From the NCBI GenBank assembly GCA_024167805.1, contig CP099988.1:1248001-1312000 (forward strand): a stretch of DNA of 64,000 bases. The letters run 5' to 3'. A model generated the notes under the pieces. It saw only the letters and a program-made list of their open reading frames with translations, made no database searches and was not told the DNA's origin. Source of the DNA: Methanobacterium sp. ERen5 (GTDB lineage Archaea > Methanobacteriota > Methanobacteria > Methanobacteriales > Methanobacteriaceae). Positions 60,042 to 64,000 of this stretch are shown one piece after another. The position numbers and the translations under genes were made by a program. Each line of letters opens with the position of its first letter. Position 1 is the first letter of the stretch.

Positions 60042-62475
60042 TTATATTTTTTCCAATTTCTTTGCAGGAGGCAAATAACCCTTCAACATTAAGGAAAGAC
60101 TTACCACTGTAACAGAACTCAGTGCCATGGCAAAACCAGCATATTCTGGTCTGAACAAGATTCCAAAGGGAGCATAGAGTATTCCTGCAGCCACAGGTAT
60201 TAACACCGCGTTGTATGCGAATGCCCAGAACAAATTCTGTTTAACCCTTGAAATTACCTTTTTAGAGAGTTGAACCCCTGCAACACTGTCCATGATATCA
60301 TCCTTTATCAGTACAATGTCTCCACTTTCAATTGCCACATCTGTACCACTTCCCAAGGCTATTCCTACATCAGCCTGTGCAAGTGCAGGGGCATCATTTA
60401 TACCATCTCCCACAAAGGAAACTGTCTCACCATTATCTTGCAACCTTTTGACTTCTGCTGATTTGTCCTGGGGCAGGACTTCTGAAATAACATCATCAAT
60501 TCCCACCTGTGAAGCTATTGCTCTAGCTGTTCTTTCGTTATCTCCCGTGATCATGGCAATTTTGAGGCCCATTTTCTTGAGTTCCGCTATTGCATTTGCT
60601 GTGCTTGGTTTTATTGTATCAGCAATCGCTATCAATCCTGCTAAAACATCATCAATTCCAACTAAAATGACGGTTTTTCCTTCTTTTTCAATTTTAGATA
60701 TACTTGCTTCGATTTCACTGTTAACTTCAATATTTTTTCTATTAACAAAGATCTGTTCCCTATGATAATATTTTTCATATTTACAACTGCTTTGACACCT
60801 TTACCACCAAAACTATCAAATTCTTCCACTTCGCCCAGTGATAAATTTTCAGTATCAGCCTTCCGGACTATGGCATCTGCAAGGGGATGTTCTGATCTAG
60901 ATTCTACAGTTGCAGCGTAGAACAACAATTCGTTCCTGTCTAATTCAAAGCTAATCATATCTGTAACTTCAGGTTTTCCCCTTGTTAATGTACCTGTTTT
61001 ATCGAAAAGGATTGTTGTAAGCTTTTCAGATATTTCCAGTGCATCACCATTTTTAATTAGAATTCCAAGTTCCGCACCCCTTCCAAGCCCGACTGTGATG
61101 GCTGTGGGTGTTGCCAGTCCAAGGGCACAGGGACATGCAACAACCAAAATGGATATTAGGACTGTTAAACCGAACAGCAGAGAACTTCCCAGCAGTAAAT
61201 ACCAGACAATAAACGCCACTATGGCTATGCTTAGAACGGTTGGAATGAAGTAAGTCACAGCTTTATCAGCAATTTTTTGAACTGGTGGTTTGGAACCCTG
61301 CGCAGTTTCAACCAGTCTAATAATCTGCGCCAGAACAGTGTCTTTCCCTACTTTTGTTGTTTTAAAATTTAAAGTTCCATTCTTGTTTATTGTCCCGCCC
61401 ACAATATCTTTACCCTTATTTTTAAGCACGGGAATTGGTTCGCCAGTTATGGCAGATTCATCCACGTAACTTTCTCCTGAACAAACAATTCCATCGGCAG
61501 ATATCTTTTCACCAGGTTTAACAACGACAGTATCACCTATTTCCACATCTTCAACCGATATTAGAACTTCTTTACCCTCTCTCAGTACTGTGGCTGTTTT
61601 TGCCTGCATACCCACAAGTTTTTTAATGGCAGATGATGTTCTTCCTTTGGCCCGAGTTTCAAGATAGCGGCCTAACATTAAAAAACCAGCTAACATGAGT
61701 GCAGTTTCATAAAACATGAATTCTGGTGTGAGTAAAATACTGAAGGTTCCAAGGACGCTGGAAACATATGCAACTCCAATACCCATTGAATACATAACAT
61801 CCATATCCAGATTTCCATTTCTAAGGGATCTGTAAGCTGCACTGAATATTGGGTAGCTCACGTAGATGAATGGTAAAATGGATATTATCAGGAACAAGTA
61901 AGTCATTGGAATTGGAGTGGTGATGTTACTAAACATCAGTATCATTATGGGAATGGCAAATCCGAATGCCACAATTATTCTATTCCTTTTACCCTTCAGA
62001 TCCTTCTCTATTAATTCTTCCTCTAAATTTTGGGTTTCTTCTCCCTCTACTCCAAGATAATCGTAGCCAAGATCCACTATGGTATTTTTAAATTCCTTAA
62101 CACCAACCATGGCAGGATTATAGGTTATATATGCCTTTTCAGATGCAAGATTCACATTGACTTCACTCACACCGTCCAATTTTTTCAATCCATCTTCAAT
62201 GGATTTAACACACATTGCACAACTCATACTGCCTACTTTGATGGTAATTTTATCGTTAACAACTTCGTAACCAGCTTCTTCAACAGCGCCTGTTAAATCT
62301 GATAACTGGAGTTTTTCAGGGTCATAATTCACACTGGCCTCTTCTGTTCCAAGATTCACTGTGGCAGTTTCCACACCTTCCAGTTCACTCAAGGATTTTT
62401 CAATGTTGAGTGCACATGATGCACAGCCCATTCCAGAAATTTTTATATTCGCATTTTTTTGGGTTGATTAACCAT
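60042..62475 (-). CDS. copA: Copper-transporting P1B-type ATPase, two frameshifts
   Basis: A heavy-metal ATPase of 811 residues after repair. Two N-terminal HMA domains carry GMGCASC and SMSCAMC, then come eight membrane helices with the Cu-binding CPC in VVACPCALGLATP, the phosphorylation site FDKTGTLTRG, the TGE in AITGEPIP, the HP motif in SRSEHPLADAI, and the hinge VGDGINDAPALAQADVG. The frame breaks at the T6 run 60733-60738, and at the T7 run 62454-62460 near the start. Adding one base at each gives a start at the ATG at 62475 (MVNQPKKNANIKIS). Cu(I) export is the expected role. Amidohydrolase gene upstream, YHS gene downstream. Confidence 0.93.
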
Positions 62476-62500
62476 TTTCTTACTTCCAGTACTTTTAAAT

Positions 62501-63747
62501 TCAATTTATTGAGTGGATATTTTTGACTATGATTCCGTCTTTGATCACCAGGACAATGTTGTCTGGATTTCCCAGTGCTTTTATATATTCTAGGGGATTC
62601 TTTTTGCTTAAGACTACGTCAGCAAGTTTTCCTACTTCTAACGTTCCAACTTCACGGTCCAATCCTAAACTTTCTGCAGCCCTTTTGGTGCCTGCGACTA
62701 TGGCTTCCATTGGATCCATTCCCATGCCACATAAGTATCCTAATTCCTTCAAATTTTGGCCATGAGGCACTACGCCTGAATCTGTCCCCATTACGATTTT
62801 AACACCGGCCTTATATGCCCTTCGAATATTGGTTTCATGCACTTTTTCCATTCTTATGGCATCTTCACGACTCCAATCTGGAATTGATGAGTTTTCATCT
62901 TCTGCCATTTCTTTGTTTATCTTCATTGCAAGAAATGTCGGTACTAAGTAGGTATTATTTTTCAACATGAGCCCTATACTTTCATCATCTAAACAGGTAC
63001 CGTGCTCTACAGAATTTACTCCTGCTTTAACAGCATTTAAAATGCCTTCATTTCCATGTGCATGTGCAACAACTTGCAAATCCCTAAATCTGGCTTCTTC
63101 AACCATCACGTTCAATTCTTCAAGTGTGAATTGGGGATGTTCTGGTTTGTCATTGGCACTTATGACTCCTCCTGTAACCATCACTTTGATAAAATCTGCT
63201 CCACTACGCATGACTTCCCGAACTTTTTTCTCACATTTTCAGGTCCATCTACTACTCCATCTGGAAGACCTGGATATCTGTGTTTGATATCAAAGCCGGA
63301 AGTCAGCCAGAAATCAAAATGACCTCCTGTAATTGTCAAGGGAGCTACAGATATCTGTAACCTTGGCCCTGTGATCAAACCATTATCAATGGCTGTTTTA
63401 ACTCCCACATCTGCCATTCCAGCATCTCTTGCAGTTGTTATACCTGCAAATATGGTTTGTTTCATGAATTTAATTGCATTGTAAAAGTACTGTGAGTGTG
63501 GAGTGTATATGGTGTCTTCTCTTGCGAACCCTTCAGTCATTAGGTGCACGTGTGCATCAATAAATCCCGGTAGGATGAAACATTCTTCAGCATCTATGAT
63601 CTTCAGATCAGTTTTTGGAATTTCAATGGTTTTTTCAGAGCCGGCAGCAATAATTATATTGTTTTTTATTAAAACTGCGGCATTTTTTATGGGTTTTCCC
63701 CCGTTACCATTTATCAGGGTTCCATTTCTTATGAGAGTGTACGACAT
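62501..63747 (-). CDS. Metal-dependent amidohydrolase (prolidase/imidazolonepropionase-like), one frameshift
   Basis: An amidohydrolase of about 415 residues once one base is added to the T6 run at 63224-63229; as given, frames end at 63181 and restart at 63211. Metal ligands are visible: FIDAHVHLMTEG, the carboxylated-Lys region FIKVMVTGGV, VVAHAHGNEG, SVEHGTCLDDE and VMGTDSGVVPHG. The family includes prolidases, imidazolonepropionase and creatininase-like enzymes; the substrate cannot be fixed. I take the ATG at 63747, which follows AAGGT. It lies 25 bp upstream of copA, on the same strand. Confidence 0.86.
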
Positions 63748-63921
63748 TCGGAGACCTTCCATAGCTTAAAGATTTTTAACAATTGTTAATAATTCTATTG
63801 TTTTCATATTATCTAATAAGTTCTTTAAGATTTGAAAATTTATCGATAATCTATTGAAAAGCAAATTTTTTTGAATGGAAATGTTTAATAAAGTTGATAG
63901 AATATTTTGATTGGTGATGGT

Positions 63922-64000
63922 TTGGTTGAATTTAAAGAATTTGGTTGTGCCTTGTTTCTGGCCACCGTGATAGTTATATTATTGGGGCTGTTAATTGGAA
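63922..64000 (+). CDS. N-terminus of an unknown membrane protein, cut by the window edge
   Basis: An open frame from a TTG at 63922, preceded by GGTGAT, runs to the window end. It reads VEFKEFGCALFLATVIVILLGLLIG, a short polar start and one strong hydrophobic helix (about residues 9-26). Only 26 residues are visible, so family and function cannot be judged. Confidence 0.4.
   Translation, partial: MVEFKEFGCALFLATVIVILLGLLIG

Overview
The window is AT-rich chromosomal DNA from a hydrogenotrophic methanogen of the order Methanobacteriales, most likely Methanobacterium or a close relative. The markers are the coenzyme F430 cyclase subunit CfbD, thiol:fumarate reductase subunit A (TfrA), O-phosphoseryl-tRNA synthetase (SepS), CTP-dependent riboflavin kinase (RibK), an MthK-type potassium channel, TrpB2 with TGTACA boxes, Alba, and several archaea-only families (DUF63, DUF1786, DUF2115). 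I see no insertion sequence, prophage, CRISPR array or rRNA. There is one tRNA gene, tRNA-Arg(GCG).

Layout: 1-7.6 kb holds trpB2 (cut by the window edge), DUF1786/PHP/DUF63 genes, a 2-isopropylmalate synthase-type gene, two tandem receiver-PAS proteins and alba. 7.6-11.7 kb is a minus-strand operon: PadR regulator, ABC ATPase, ABC-2 permease and a membrane-anchored beta-propeller. 11.8-19.1 kb holds a TIM-barrel protein, a probable metal-regulated short transcript, a DUF362 ferredoxin-like protein and several membrane proteins. 19.2-25.2 kb holds gatA, a cobyrinate-synthase-like protein, ribB-ribK and sepS. 25.3-36.9 kb holds tfrA, tRNA-Arg, an AIR-synthase-related protein, hisH, a sugar nucleotidyltransferase-cupin fusion, cfbD, sfsA, the MthK channel and an FAD oxidoreductase. 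37-44.5 kb is the most accessory-looking part: a methyltransferase with its TetR regulator, an MFS transporter, small secreted and membrane proteins and a winged-helix regulator. 44.6-56.8 kb is housekeeping: ychF, cbiE, an ArsA-type ATPase, nadE, cutA, leuS, hisG and a deaminase. 57-64 kb holds an F390-synthetase-like ligase, truD and a minus-strand unit of amidohydrolase, copper ATPase and YHS protein.

Twelve genes are interrupted by 15 frameshifts. Every one is repaired by adding a single base, and 13 of the 15 lie in A/T runs of 6 or 7. Since they hit conserved genes such as truD and copA, I read them as homopolymer undercalls in the sequence, not as decay. I annotate these genes at their repaired full extent and describe the shift in each entry.

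The most interesting regulatory signals are: (1) a unit at about 12.55-12.72 kb with two TTAGG-CATA-CCTAA operators, an archaeal promoter and a long terminator-like hairpin but no convincing ORF, probably a metal-regulated small RNA or leader; (2) two TGTACA boxes exactly 10 bp apart upstream of trpB2; (3) duplicated TGACA-N3-TGTCA operators in front of the methyltransferase, next to a TetR gene; and (4) an MthK channel lacking two residues that I recall as calcium ligands.
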